Source: Marinimicrobium koreense
Lineage (GTDB): Bacteria > Pseudomonadota > Gammaproteobacteria > Pseudomonadales > Cellvibrionaceae
Length of the DNA: 64,000 nt
Assembly (NCBI RefSeq): GCF_003762925.1
Contig: NZ_RJUK01000001.1
Coordinates: 1,116,001-1,180,000, forward strand
Reading direction: 5' to 3'
Shown in pieces: positions 47,466 to 57,771 of the stretch. Numbering within the stretch: position 1 is the first letter of the stretch; each line of letters begins with the position of its first letter. The notes under the pieces were generated by a model that did no database searches, had not been told where the DNA came from, and was given only the letters and a program-made list of their open reading frames with translations. The position numbers and the translations under genes are program-made.

Positions 47466-48038
47466 ATGGAAGCACTGATCGGATCGACTCTCGCCGTGGC
47501 TCTGGCCGAAATCGGCGACAAAACCCAGCTCCTGGCGCTGCTTCTCATTTCCCGCTATCACCGCCCCTACGCCATTGCCGCCGGCATCCTGGTCGCCACC
47601 CTGATCAACCATGCCCTGTCCGCCCTGCTGGGCAGTTGGCTGGCGGACCTGATACCCGCACAGTGGGTGCCCTGGATACTCGCCAGCAGCTTTCTGATTG
47701 TCGCCCTGTGGACCCTGATTCCCGATAAGGCCAGCGATGAGCCTGGCCGCTTCCATCAATACGGGCCATTCGTGGCCACTCTGGTGCTGTTTTTCCTGGC
47801 GGAAATCGGCGACAAGACCCAGGTCGCCACGGTGGTGCTGGCGGCCAAATTTGACGCCTTTCTGATGGTGGTGATCGGCACCACGGTGGGCATGTTATTG
47901 GCCAATATCCCGGTGCTGTTTGCGGGCCGCTGGCTGATGGACAAGATTCCGCTCAAGTACGCCCGCATCAGCGCCTTCATGTTGTTCGTGATTCTGGCGG
48001 TGGTGACGTTGATTCATACCAATGGGCAAGTACATTGA
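47466..48038 (+). CDS. UPF0016 (TMEM165/GDT1) manganese exporter
   Basis: 190 aa inner-membrane protein, six predicted helices in two repeats each with the EIGDKTQ motif (E-x-G-D-K/R-T/S), the signature of this cation transporter family. Bacterial members export Mn2+ (shown for Vibrio MneA). I start at ATG 47466 (MEALIGSTL); the frame opening at 47418 would run through the expression platform. Control by the yybP-ykoY riboswitch supports the role. Confidence 0.93.
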   Translation: MEALIGSTLAVALAEIGDKTQLLALLLISRYHRPYAIAAGILVATLINHALSALLGSWLADLIPAQWVPWILASSFLIVALWTLIPDKASDEPGRFHQYGPFVATLVLFFLAEIGDKTQVATVVLAAKFDAFLMVVIGTTVGMLLANIPVLFAGRWLMDKIPLKYARISAFMLFVILAVVTLIHTNGQVH

Positions 48039-48060
48039 CGTGTTACATAGGGTTCAGCTT

Positions 48061-48103
48061 GGGTTACGGCGGATGCGCGCTCACGCGCTTATCCGCCCTA
48101 CGC
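48061..48103 (-). repeat. REP-like repeat (GTAGGGCGGATAAG type)
   Basis: A minus-strand copy of the unit with a GCGC hairpin (GCGCGCTCACGCGC). A fragment of a second copy (CTCCGCCGTAA, 48121-48131) follows. It lies between the convergent UPF0016 and HIT genes. Confidence 0.8.
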
Positions 48104-48156
48104 GTGTCTATGCCGCTGCGCTCCGCCGTAAACAAAACCCGACCACACCCGCCAAT

Positions 48157-48579
48157 TTAACTCAAATCCGCTTCACCATGCCCCTGGGCAACCAACACCT
48201 TGCGAATCTTCTGCGCCGCCTCCGCCAGATCCTCGGCGTCAGCGCTGCTCGCATGGTCAAAACTCAAATCCCCCATTGAATCCAACGGCACCAGGTGTAT
48301 ATGGGTGTGCGGCACTTCCAGACCGGCGATCATCATTCCCACCCGCTTCGCCGGATAGGCCTCTTTCAGGCCCTTGGTCACTTTCTGGCTCACCTGAATC
48401 AGGTGGCTGAGTAAGGCCGGCGGCAGGTCATCCCAGTGATCCACCTCCTCACGCGGCACCACCAGTACATGGCCCTCACGAATCGGTTGAATGGTCATGA
48501 AGACCACGGCGTTGTCGTCTTTCCAGACAAAATGGCCGGGGAATTCGCCGGAAATCACTTTCGAAAATACGCTTGCCAT
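48157..48579 (-). CDS. HIT-family hydrolase
   Basis: 140 aa from ATG 48579, with AAAGGAGCG Shine-Dalgarno. The HIT motif is HTHIHLVP, preceded by FMTIQPIREGHVLVVP. The family hydrolyses or transfers nucleotides (dinucleoside or adenosine phosphoramidate substrates). The exact substrate is not evident. Confidence 0.88.
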   Translation of the reverse strand: MASVFSKVISGEFPGHFVWKDDNAVVFMTIQPIREGHVLVVPREEVDHWDDLPPALLSHLIQVSQKVTKGLKEAYPAKRVGMMIAGLEVPHTHIHLVPLDSMGDLSFDHASSADAEDLAEAAQKIRKVLVAQGHGEADLS

Positions 48580-48625
48580 AATTCGCTCCTTTATTGACAT
48601 CAGGTTGTTACTGACAAGGATAACA

Positions 48626-48654
48626 TTGCGCGGGCGATGAAATGCGCCTATAAT
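48626..48654 (+). promoter_or_regulatory. Promoter of deaD
   Basis: TTGCGC (48626-48631), 17 bp, TATAAT (48649-48654). The deaD ATG is about 260 nt downstream of the predicted start, giving an unusually long leader. Confidence 0.8.
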
Positions 48655-48660
48655 CCGCGC

Positions 48661-48921
48661 CTCTTCAGTTAAGCCCTCTATGCGTTTGGGGAAATGGTGT
48701 TACGGGGCAGAGCTGAGACGACAGGGACCTGTCATGGCTGCAAGAGTGCAGCCCAGGCGACCGCCCACTGGCGGAACACACGCCCAACGTGCCGCGATAA
48801 GGCCCCGGACCTGCCGAGATCGCACCCTCTGATCACCCGACAACACCCCCTGACCACGCCGCGCCCATTATCCCGCTGCTCCGGCCGCCGCGCGCCTATT
48901 GCATATTGAGGCTAACACTCC
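48661..48921 (+). other. Long structured 5' leader of deaD
   Basis: About 260 nt with several hairpins visible near the start: ACAGG/CCTGT (48721-48734), GGCTGC/GCAGCC (48738-48755) and CGCC-CACT-GGCG. No open reading frame of note. Cold-shock helicase genes often carry long leaders that are sites of control; this would be such a leader. Confidence 0.55.
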
Positions 48922-50751
48922 ATGACCGAACAAACCCCCTTGCTGTTTACCGACCTGGGCCTGTCTGAACCCGTGCTTCAGGCCATCCAGTCCGTCGGCT
49001 ACGAACAGCCCTCGCCGATCCAGGCGGCCGCCATTCCGGCCCTGCTTGATGGCAAAGACATCGTGGGCATGGCCCAGACCGGCACCGGTAAAACCGCCGC
49101 GTTTGCCCTGCCCCTGCTCTCGCGCTTCAACCCCGAGCAGCGCGAGCCGCAGATTCTGGTGCTGGCACCGACCCGCGAGCTGGCCATTCAGGTGGCCGAA
49201 GCGTTTCAGCGCTATGCCAGCAAGCTGAACAACTTTCACGTACTGCCGATTTACGGCGGCGGCGACATGGGCGGCCAGTTGCGCCAGCTCAAACGCGGCG
49301 CCCAGGTGGTTGTGGGCACCCCGGGTCGGGTAATGGACCACCTGCGTCGCGGTACGCTGGACCTGTCCAAGCTGCAGAGCCTGGTGCTCGATGAAGCCGA
49401 CGAAATGCTGCGCATGGGCTTTATCGACGACGTCGAATGGATTCTGGAGCACACACCCAAGGAGCGCCAGACCGCCCTGTTCTCGGCCACCATGCCCAGC
49501 CAGATCCGCAAGGTTGCCAGCCAGTATCTGAACAGCCCTCAGGAAATCAAAATTGCCAGCAGCACCTCCACCGGCGCCAACATCGAGCAGGTGTACTGGA
49601 TGGTCAGCGGCACCAACAAGCTCGATGCCCTGACCCGCATTCTGGAAGTCGAGCCGTTCGACGGCATGATCATTTTCGCCCGCACCAAGAACGCCACTGT
49701 GGAGTTGGCGGAGAAACTTGAGGCCCGCGGTTATGCAGCGTCCGCGCTGAACGGCGACATGAACCAGCAACTGCGCGAACGCACCATTGAGCGGCTGAAA
49801 AACGGCAAGCTGGATATCGTGATCGCCACCGACGTGGCCGCCCGTGGTATCGACGTGGAGCGGGTCAGCCACGTACTCAACTACGACATTCCGTACGACA
49901 GTGAAGCCTACGTGCACCGCATTGGCCGCACCGGTCGTGCCGGTCGCAGCGGTAAGGCGATTCTGTTTGTGGCACCGCGCGAGAAGCGCCTGCTGTACGT
50001 GATCGAAAAGGCGACCCGCCAGCCGATCAAGCACATGGAGTTGCCGACCGGCGCCGCCGTGACCGCTCATCGCATTGATCAGTTCAAGCAGTCGATTCAG
50101 CAGGTATTTGATACCAGTGTGGATCTGAGTTTCTTTAACGATCTGTTGGCCGATTTCAGTCATCAGACGGACCGTTCACCGGAGGAGATTGCCTCGGCCC
50201 TCGCCTATCTGGTGCAGAAAGAGCGCCCGCTGCAGGTGAAGCTGGCCGAGATTCGTCCGGAAAAGCCCAGCACCAAGGGCAAGAACAAGCTGGCTCGTGA
50301 AGCCAAGGCCGGCAAAGGGCCGAAGCCCCGCGTCAATGATTCGGACCTGCAGCGTTATCGGCTGGATGTGGGTCGCAGTCATGAGGTTCGTCCGGGGGAT
50401 ATCGTCGGCGCCATTGCCAATGAGGCGGGTATCGACAGTCAGTATATTGGTCACATCAAGTTGTTTGATGAGTTTTCCACGGTGGATCTGCCCAAGGGTA
50501 TGTCGCCGGAGGTGATGCAGTTGCTGAAGAAGGTGCGGGTGCGCAATCGGCCGCTGAATATTGCCGAGGACACGGGTCCGCGCAACGATGGTCCGGCGCC
50601 GGATTTCAAGCGTCGCGGTCCGAAACCGGGCGATAAGCGTGCGCCGGGTAAGTTTGCGGGTAAGGGCAAGCCGGATGGTAAAGGTAAGCCGAAAGCGAAA
50701 GTGCGTGATCGGGATGTGAAGAATAAAGGGTATCGCGCGAAGAAAGTATAG
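48922..50751 (+). CDS. deaD: ATP-dependent DEAD-box RNA helicase
   Basis: 609 aa. Q motif near residue 10-30, Walker A AQTGTGKT (51-58), DEAD (157-160), SAT and HRIGRTGRAGR. A DbpA-type RNA-binding domain (about 475-550) and a basic C-terminal tail with repeated Gly/Lys/Pro follow. This layout is DeaD/CsdA, which remodels ribosome-assembly and mRNA structures in the cold. The gene ends before a fold-back element. Confidence 0.95.
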   Translation: MTEQTPLLFTDLGLSEPVLQAIQSVGYEQPSPIQAAAIPALLDGKDIVGMAQTGTGKTAAFALPLLSRFNPEQREPQILVLAPTRELAIQVAEAFQRYASKLNNFHVLPIYGGGDMGGQLRQLKRGAQVVVGTPGRVMDHLRRGTLDLSKLQSLVLDEADEMLRMGFIDDVEWILEHTPKERQTALFSATMPSQIRKVASQYLNSPQEIKIASSTSTGANIEQVYWMVSGTNKLDALTRILEVEPFDGMIIFARTKNATVELAEKLEARGYAASALNGDMNQQLRERTIERLKNGKLDIVIATDVAARGIDVERVSHVLNYDIPYDSEAYVHRIGRTGRAGRSGKAILFVAPREKRLLYVIEKATRQPIKHMELPTGAAVTAHRIDQFKQSIQQVFDTSVDLSFFNDLLADFSHQTDRSPEEIASALAYLVQKERPLQVKLAEIRPEKPSTKGKNKLAREAKAGKGPKPRVNDSDLQRYRLDVGRSHEVRPGDIVGAIANEAGIDSQYIGHIKLFDEFSTVDLPKGMSPEVMQLLKKVRVRNRPLNIAEDTGPRNDGPAPDFKRRGPKPGDKRAPGKFAGKGKPDGKGKPKAKVRDRDVKNKGYRAKKV

Positions 50752-50801
50752 AATCCAGATTCCACCCGTTTGCACCTACCATGGTGGGTAACGGGGACCA
50801 C

Positions 50802-50911
50802 GGCGGCCACGGTATAAACCGGTTGGAGACCCGCCGTGAACCCATCCCTGGGGGCTTCTCGTCGGCATCCATGCCTCCGAGAGTCTCCAACCGGTTTATA
50901 CCGTGGCCGCC
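50802..50911. repeat. Fold-back element 2 (variable arms, conserved core)
   Basis: Perfect 29 bp arms (50802-50830 and 50883-50911) enclose a 52 nt core (50831-50882) that begins CCGCCGTGAACCC and is 48/52 identical to the element at 19485-19596. The inner hairpin GGCA-TCCA-TGCC (50864-50875) is extended by TCTCG/CGAGA. CTCAGTGCCA again follows the right arm. It sits between convergent deaD and the 93 aa gene, with no U-tract. Confidence 0.92.
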
Positions 50912-50938
50912 TCAGTGCCAGATTATTGTATCGGTGTC

Positions 50939-51220
50939 CTACTCATCAAACATCTGAATCATGTAGCCGCCTTTGATGGCGGCCTGCATCGCTTTGTCGG
51001 CTTCCACGACGCGGGGGTCTTTGCGCAGGGTGTCGGCGACGTATTTGCGGTTTTCAATTTCGATCTCGGTGAAGCCCGCGCGCATCAGGTAGATTTTGCA
51101 CAGTTGTTCCGCACCGAATAAATCCACGTAGTCGATGTAGACGATAAACGGCTTTTTGTCGCCGGCTTTGATGTCGTCGCGATCCGCACGTGCGGTGCCA
51201 TTGGCGGAAAATATATACAT
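50939..51220 (-). CDS. Small conserved-looking protein of unknown function
   Basis: 93 aa, no signal peptide or membrane segment. It has an alpha/beta character with a central segment YLMRAGFTEIEIENRKYVAD and a C-terminal GGYMIQMFDE. A clear Shine-Dalgarno (GAGG, 8 nt before ATG) supports translation. It starts 27 bp after the rapA stop and may share its transcript. I recognise no family. Confidence 0.7.
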   Translation of the reverse strand: MYIFSANGTARADRDDIKAGDKKPFIVYIDYVDLFGAEQLCKIYLMRAGFTEIEIENRKYVADTLRKDPRVVEADKAMQAAIKGGYMIQMFDE

Positions 51221-51247
51221 TCAGAATCCTCTGGGACGGCCGGGCCG

Positions 51248-54172
51248 TCATACCGTCATGATGACACGCACTGCGTCCATTCGCAGTTGCGCACGATTCA
51301 AATACTGCTCGGAATCCGTCAGCTGTTTTTCAAGCGTTTCGATTTCCTGGTGGCGAACGTTCGGGTTCACTTCGGCCAATGCCCTCAGGCGCTCAAGCTC
51401 TGCGGACAGCGCTTGGGTCACTCGTGTGCGTGCGTCGTCGATCAGGGCCTGTTGCTTGGGTGCAACCAGGGCTTCGGCTTGGTCCATCATTTCCGCCAGT
51501 TGTGGGCGGGCGTGGCGGACGAGGTCCTGGGCGCTGGGGCGTGGGACTTTTTGCAGGAGGCTGTCGAGCTTGCCCGCTGCGAGTGCGCCGCTGAGGTCTT
51601 TGCCTTTTGGATCGAGCAGAACCCGCAGGACCGATTCGGGCAGGTAGCGGTCCAGTTGCAGTGCGCGCGGCGCCGGGCAGTGCAGTACGAACAGGGCTTC
51701 CAGCAGTAGGGTGCCGGGCTTCAGAGGCGGCAGCTTGATGGTGGCCAGGGCGGTGTTGCCGAATTCGCTGTGGGCAATCATTTCCTGGGCGCCGTGTACC
51801 ATTGGGTGCTCCCAGGTCAGGTAGTGCATGTCTTCCCGGGACAGGGCGAGGTCGCGATCAAAGGTCACGGTCATGCCCTCTTCCACCAGACCGGGGAAGT
51901 GGGAGACGCGCATCTGTTCGCTCGGGTGCACCACCCAGCTCTGTTCGCCGTGCTCGTCCTGATCAATCCCGAAAGCGTCGAACACCCGCTCCAGGTAGGC
52001 CGGCAGGGTTTCATCGGAGTCCTGTTGTTCCAGCGCCTCGACCAGAGGTGCGGCTTTTTCCGGCTGGCAGGAGTTCAGCTCCAACAGGCGATCCCGTCCG
52101 GCCTGCAATTGCGCCCGCAGGGCTTCAGCCCGCTCGCGGGTGTCGTCCAGCAGCGAATCAAATGCGGTGTCGTCTACATCGGTGAGCGAGGCGAGCAGTC
52201 GCGCTTCAAACTCATCGTACAGTGTCCGGCCAATGGCACAGGTGTGCTCGAAGGCATCCAGGCCACGGTGATACCAATACAGCAGGTGTTCCTGGGCGGT
52301 ATCCGCGTAGTGCGGCGTATGGATATTGACCTGTCCCTGTTGGCCGATGCGGTCCAGGCGACCGATGCGTTGCTCCAGCAGGTCCGGGTTCAGAGGCAGG
52401 TCAAACAGCACCAGGTCCTGGGCGAACTGGAAGTTGCGCCCCTCACTGCCGATCTCCGAACAGATCAATACCTGAGCGCCGGCTTCCTGATCAGCAAAAT
52501 AGGCGGCGGCCCGGTCGCGCTCCAGCAGACTCAGGTGCTCATGAAAAACGGCCGAGGCGATGCCTTTGCGCAAGCGCAAATAGAGTTCCAGTGCCTGGGC
52601 GCTATCGGCACTGGCGCAGATGACCAGTACCTTGTTACCGCGTTGGCTTTTGAGGAAATCACTCAGCCAGTCGACCCGTGGGTCCACCAGCCACCAGTCG
52701 GCCCCCCGGTGTTCAAACCAGAAATTTTCCGGTCGCAGTTGTTCATCCAATGGCCGCTCGCTCAGGGCCATCAGGTCGTCATCATCCAGGTCCAGGGGAT
52801 GGTTGTGCAGCTTGCGCTCCGGGAAGCCGGATACGGACGCACGGGTATTGCGAAACAGTACCCGGCCGGTGCCGTGACGATCCAGCAGGGCGTGAATTGC
52901 CTGCCCCACGGCTTCACCCGGCTGATCCTTGGCCTGGGTCTTGAGGCGCTTGAGTTCCGCCTCCGACAGATAGTCGGTCAGGGCGCCATCCAATGCGTTT
53001 ACCACATCGCTTGAGCTCCCGTCGCGGGCGGCCAACAAACCCTGTACCCGCTGGTTGAGCGCTTCGTAGCCATCGTGCTCGGCGAGAAAGGCGTTCAGGT
53101 CATGGTAGCGATCCGGATCCAGCAGGCGCAGACGGGCAAAGTGGCTTTCCACACCCAACTGCTCCGGTGTCGCGGTCAGCAGCAACAGACCGTCCGAGAC
53201 TTTCGACAGCCCCTCAATGCAGCGATAGGAGGCGCTGGGCTCGCCATCGTGCCACTGCAGGTGATGAGCCTCATCCACCAAGAGCAGGTCCCAGCCGGCT
53301 TCCACCGCCTGCTGGTAGCGCTGCTCACTGCCGCTCAGAAACTCCAGGGAACAGAGAATCAGCTGTTCGCTTTCAAACGGATTGTCCTCGGCCTCGGCAA
53401 TGACGATTTCCTCGTCATCGGGTAACAGGGACGGATCGATATCGTCCAGTCCGGCCATGCCCTGGCAGCGCGCTTCATCCAGTAGCGTAAAGCTCAGGTT
53501 GAAGCGTCGCAGCATTTCCACCAGCCACTGATGCTGCAGACTTTCGGGCACCACTACCAGCGCGCGACGGACCCGCCCGGTCATCAGCTGCTGATGCAGA
53601 ATGAGGCCCGCTTCGATGGTTTTACCCAGGCCAACCTCATCCGCCAAGAGCACACGAGGCGCCTGACGTCGCCCCACTTCGCTGGCAATGTATAACTGGT
53701 GTGGCAGCGGTTGAATGCGCGGACCACTCAGGCCATAAACCGCGCTCTGCCGGTGGCGGTGCAGGGTGTCCAGGGTCTGGTGGCGCAGGCTGAAGTGGGT
53801 GTACTTGTCGATCTGGCCGGAAAACAGGCGCTCGCGCGGCGTGCTGAATTGGACAAAGCTGTCCAGTTCAAACTCCGGGATCAGGTGCTCGTCCCCTTCC
53901 TCGGTATAACCTTTGTAGGCCAGCAACAGCCCCTGCTCCATGACTTCGGCGATGGTGATGGTGGTGCCGTCCTGGTGGCTGATCACCTCGTCCACCTGAT
54001 AACGGACCCGACTGACCGGCGCACTGCGCAGCGCGTAAGTCCGACGCTGACCGGCGGCCGGGAACCCCAGGGTGACCTGTCGCTCGTCGGTTTCCAGGAC
54101 AATGCCCAGACCCAGTTCCGCTTCGGTGTCGCTTACCCACCGCTGACCAATGACAAATTGCTGTTGACTCAC
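51248..54172 (-). CDS. rapA: RNA polymerase-recycling ATPase RapA
   Basis: 974 aa SWI2/SNF2 ATPase that binds RNA polymerase and recycles it after transcription. N-terminal Tudor-like beta domains (about 1-110); Walker A in ADEVGLGKTIEAG (178-190); motif II LVDEAHHLQW; helicase C domain with IGRLDRIGQQGQVNIH; RapA-specific C-terminal region to the end. GTG start at 54172. Size matches E. coli RapA (968 aa). Confidence 0.96.
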   Translation of the reverse strand: MSQQQFVIGQRWVSDTEAELGLGIVLETDERQVTLGFPAAGQRRTYALRSAPVSRVRYQVDEVISHQDGTTITIAEVMEQGLLLAYKGYTEEGDEHLIPEFELDSFVQFSTPRERLFSGQIDKYTHFSLRHQTLDTLHRHRQSAVYGLSGPRIQPLPHQLYIASEVGRRQAPRVLLADEVGLGKTIEAGLILHQQLMTGRVRRALVVVPESLQHQWLVEMLRRFNLSFTLLDEARCQGMAGLDDIDPSLLPDDEEIVIAEAEDNPFESEQLILCSLEFLSGSEQRYQQAVEAGWDLLLVDEAHHLQWHDGEPSASYRCIEGLSKVSDGLLLLTATPEQLGVESHFARLRLLDPDRYHDLNAFLAEHDGYEALNQRVQGLLAARDGSSSDVVNALDGALTDYLSEAELKRLKTQAKDQPGEAVGQAIHALLDRHGTGRVLFRNTRASVSGFPERKLHNHPLDLDDDDLMALSERPLDEQLRPENFWFEHRGADWWLVDPRVDWLSDFLKSQRGNKVLVICASADSAQALELYLRLRKGIASAVFHEHLSLLERDRAAAYFADQEAGAQVLICSEIGSEGRNFQFAQDLVLFDLPLNPDLLEQRIGRLDRIGQQGQVNIHTPHYADTAQEHLLYWYHRGLDAFEHTCAIGRTLYDEFEARLLASLTDVDDTAFDSLLDDTRERAEALRAQLQAGRDRLLELNSCQPEKAAPLVEALEQQDSDETLPAYLERVFDAFGIDQDEHGEQSWVVHPSEQMRVSHFPGLVEEGMTVTFDRDLALSREDMHYLTWEHPMVHGAQEMIAHSEFGNTALATIKLPPLKPGTLLLEALFVLHCPAPRALQLDRYLPESVLRVLLDPKGKDLSGALAAGKLDSLLQKVPRPSAQDLVRHARPQLAEMMDQAEALVAPKQQALIDDARTRVTQALSAELERLRALAEVNPNVRHQEIETLEKQLTDSEQYLNRAQLRMDAVRVIMTV

Positions 54173-54357
54173 GCCGGCCTCTTTCTTTCGCTGATTTCAG
54201 GGTGCGCATGATACTGGCTGCGTGGCCGAAAGCCAAAGGGTGAGCGGGCGGCGGAGCAAAATAGCCGGTGTTGCCGCCGGCAACATGGTCTGTTTTCCCC
54301 CATTTGGCGTAAAATAGGACGGTTTTTCTTCACAACGTCCGTCGACGAGGAGTCACT

Positions 54358-55254
54358 ATGCCCGCATTGGCCGATCTGGTGCGCCCCTACGCGGGGATCA
54401 CTTTGACCGACAGCAAAACCCTGTTTCCCGACGCCCAGGGCACGGGACTGCCCCTGATTCGCATTGACACCGACCTGTGTCAGGCCGTGGTCGCCCCCCA
54501 GGGCGCCCAGTTGCTGTCCTTCACCAAGGCCGACGGCACACCCCTGCTCTGGCTGAGCCCGCAGTGCCAGTTCGAGCCGGGCAAGGCGCTGCGCGGCGGG
54601 GTACCGGTCTGTCTGCCCTGGTTTGGCCCCCACCCTGACGACAATAAACCCCAGCACGGGTTTGCCCGCACCTCCGACTGGGCGCTGACGCAGGTCGCCC
54701 AGGCCGATAACGGTCGCTGCGAACTCTGGTTTGAACTGGAACACCCCGGCGATGAGCGGTTTAGGCAACCCTTTACTGCAGCCCTGCGAATGGTATTGGG
54801 TCAGACCATTGAGCTGGAACTGAGCCTGACCAATCACGACTCCCACGCTGCGGATTTTACCTGGGCGCTGCATAGCTATCTGCCGGTGCAGACACTGAGC
54901 GATGTTCGGGTGCCGGTGCTTGCCGGACGGGACTATCTGGACAACCTGCAGAACCACGCCCGCCTGACGCAAGGTGGCCCCCTGACATTCACCGGGGAGG
55001 TGGACCGGGTGTTCCCCGACGTGGAATCCGAGGTGACTCTGGAGCCAACACCGCGCCTGCGGCTGAGCCATGAAAATTGTCCCAGCCTGGTCACATGGAA
55101 TCCCGGCGCCGAAAAAGCGGCGGCCATGGACGATATGGGAGAAGGCAACGAACAGGGGTTTGTGTGTCTGGAACGGGGGGCGGTACTGGATGAGGGATGG
55201 ACATTGGCACCCGGCGAAACCCGCCGAGGGAAGGTGACGATCAGTGCGCTGTAG
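54358..55254 (+). CDS. D-hexose-6-phosphate mutarotase (YeaD-like)
   Basis: 298 aa aldose-1-epimerase-superfamily protein: GGVPVCLPWFGPH, catalytic His in PQHGFAR, LHSYLPV and a glutamate in VCLERGAVLDEG. YeaD-type enzymes interconvert anomers of glucose-6-phosphate and related sugars. Divergent from rapA; no sugar gene adjoins it. Confidence 0.9.
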   Translation: MPALADLVRPYAGITLTDSKTLFPDAQGTGLPLIRIDTDLCQAVVAPQGAQLLSFTKADGTPLLWLSPQCQFEPGKALRGGVPVCLPWFGPHPDDNKPQHGFARTSDWALTQVAQADNGRCELWFELEHPGDERFRQPFTAALRMVLGQTIELELSLTNHDSHAADFTWALHSYLPVQTLSDVRVPVLAGRDYLDNLQNHARLTQGGPLTFTGEVDRVFPDVESEVTLEPTPRLRLSHENCPSLVTWNPGAEKAAAMDDMGEGNEQGFVCLERGAVLDEGWTLAPGETRRGKVTISAL

Positions 55255-55273
55255 TTTTCAGTCGAGAGGTGAG

Positions 55274-55363
55274 GTGTCGGATTACGCGCTGGGCGCTAAT
55301 CCGACCTACGGGCCGACCATATTCAGTAGGTCGGATTAGGCCCGAAGGGCCGTAATCCGACAC
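55274..55363. repeat. Inverted pair of REP-like repeats (GTAGGTCGGATTAG type)
   Basis: A minus-strand unit (55274-55309) faces a plus-strand unit (55327-55363). Each has GTAGGTCGGATTAG, a GC hairpin (GGCCCGAAGGGCC in the right unit) and TAATCCGACAC. The lead resembles that of the GTAGGGCGGATAAG family, suggesting a diverged subfamily. Lies between the convergent mutarotase and mdh genes. Confidence 0.85.
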
Positions 55364-55379
55364 CACTTCAGGAGCCGCC

Positions 55380-56363
<984 letters not shown>

Positions 56364-56580
56364 AATGTGTCTCCGTTTTGGGTATAAATTCAGTGGCTTC
56401 CCCGGCGCCCGTAACCAATAAGGGGGCGGCTTCATCCGGCGGAAGTAGTGGCTGTCTTGTTGTGGGAGGTTGAACCGACGCAGCCTGACGGCCGGACATT
56501 ATAGGGGATTGGGAGAAAATTTCACCCGTTTGGCGCCTATTAACTCCTGCGATGGAGGGAACACTACCGCCGAACCGGTA

Positions 56581-57771
56581 CTACTCCCCTTCCACCCCGG
56601 TAATAGGTGTGATGCTGCCCCAGGTCTTGCAGCTGGGACACAGCCAGTGCAGCTGGTTGCCGGTGAATCCACATTTGCGGCAGTGGTGGCTGGGCTTGGC
56701 TTCCAACACCTGATCCACCAGTTGCTTGAGCAGTTGCAGGTTGTCTCGCGCCCTGCCCTCGGAGTGCAGCAGATACAGCTCGACCAGCCGGTTCAACAGC
56801 TTGATGGTGGGCCGCTGACGCAGATGCTCGGCGATAAAATCCGCCGCCGCGTAATCATCCCGTGCCCAGCGCACCTGCTCGGCCATTTTGATCACCAGGG
56901 AGCTGCTCGGATATTGGGCCAGCAGCTCTTCCAGATAACGCTGCAGCCCTTTACTGTCACCCAGGCGCTCGTAGCAGGCACATACCAGCTCCAGACTCTC
57001 CACCACCAGCTCAGGGTCCTGGTGGGGAATGCGCTGCAGAATTTTCAGCGCTTCGCGTTCATTACCCTGGCCGTGTTCCAACTGGCCCCAGAGCAGGCTG
57101 GCGCGCACCGACTGGCGATCAAAGCCCAGCGCTTTCTGCAACTGGCGGCGCGCGGTGAGCAGATCGTTCCGTTCCATGGCGTCTTCCGCCAGCTCACAAC
57201 AAAAGTGCGCCCGCGCTATGGCCCGCTCGCCGGTGTTTCGGCCAAAGCGACGCTGGCCGATCTGATTGGCGGCCTCAATGGCTTTTTCCCAGTCTTTTTC
57301 GTCCTGGTAGATTTCAATCAGGTGGGTGAGCGCTTCGGATTTATATTGGCTGTTTACATCCACCAACTCGTGGAGCAAGCCTTCCGCACGATCCAACAGC
57401 CCCGCCCGGATAAAGTCGCGGGCCAGTTCCAGCTGGGCTTCATGGAGTTGCGGAGTGGTCAGACTGGGGCGAGCCAACAGGTTCTGGTGAATGCGGGTGG
57501 CTTTGGCAATTTCACCCTTGCGACGCAGAAGATTGCCCAGGGCCAGGTGGGTTTCGAGGGTATCAGAGTTGACCTCCAGGGACTCGATAAAGGCATCCAC
57601 GGCGCTGTCGGCCTGTTCATTCAGCAGGTAACTGAGCCCCTTGAAATACTTGGGGCCATAGTGCTGGTTCTCCTGCTGCAGGCGACGACCACGCTGCCGC
57701 CAGCCGAGCACAAAGCCCGCCGCAATCGCCACCATGATCAGGCCAAACAAGCCGATATCGACCATGGGCAT
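56581..57771 (-). CDS. lapB: LPS assembly protein LapB
   Basis: 396 aa. An N-terminal membrane helix (about 5-22) anchors a TPR array (about 40-350), and a rubredoxin-type zinc knuckle CRKCG/CPSC ends the protein. LapB (YciM) regulates LpxC turnover and LPS synthesis with FtsH. ATG 57771 shares one base with the lapA stop (TGATG). The frame opens further upstream at 57819, inside lapA, without support. Confidence 0.94.
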   Translation of the reverse strand: MPMVDIGLFGLIMVAIAAGFVLGWRQRGRRLQQENQHYGPKYFKGLSYLLNEQADSAVDAFIESLEVNSDTLETHLALGNLLRRKGEIAKATRIHQNLLARPSLTTPQLHEAQLELARDFIRAGLLDRAEGLLHELVDVNSQYKSEALTHLIEIYQDEKDWEKAIEAANQIGQRRFGRNTGERAIARAHFCCELAEDAMERNDLLTARRQLQKALGFDRQSVRASLLWGQLEHGQGNEREALKILQRIPHQDPELVVESLELVCACYERLGDSKGLQRYLEELLAQYPSSSLVIKMAEQVRWARDDYAAADFIAEHLRQRPTIKLLNRLVELYLLHSEGRARDNLQLLKQLVDQVLEAKPSHHCRKCGFTGNQLHWLCPSCKTWGSITPITGVEGE

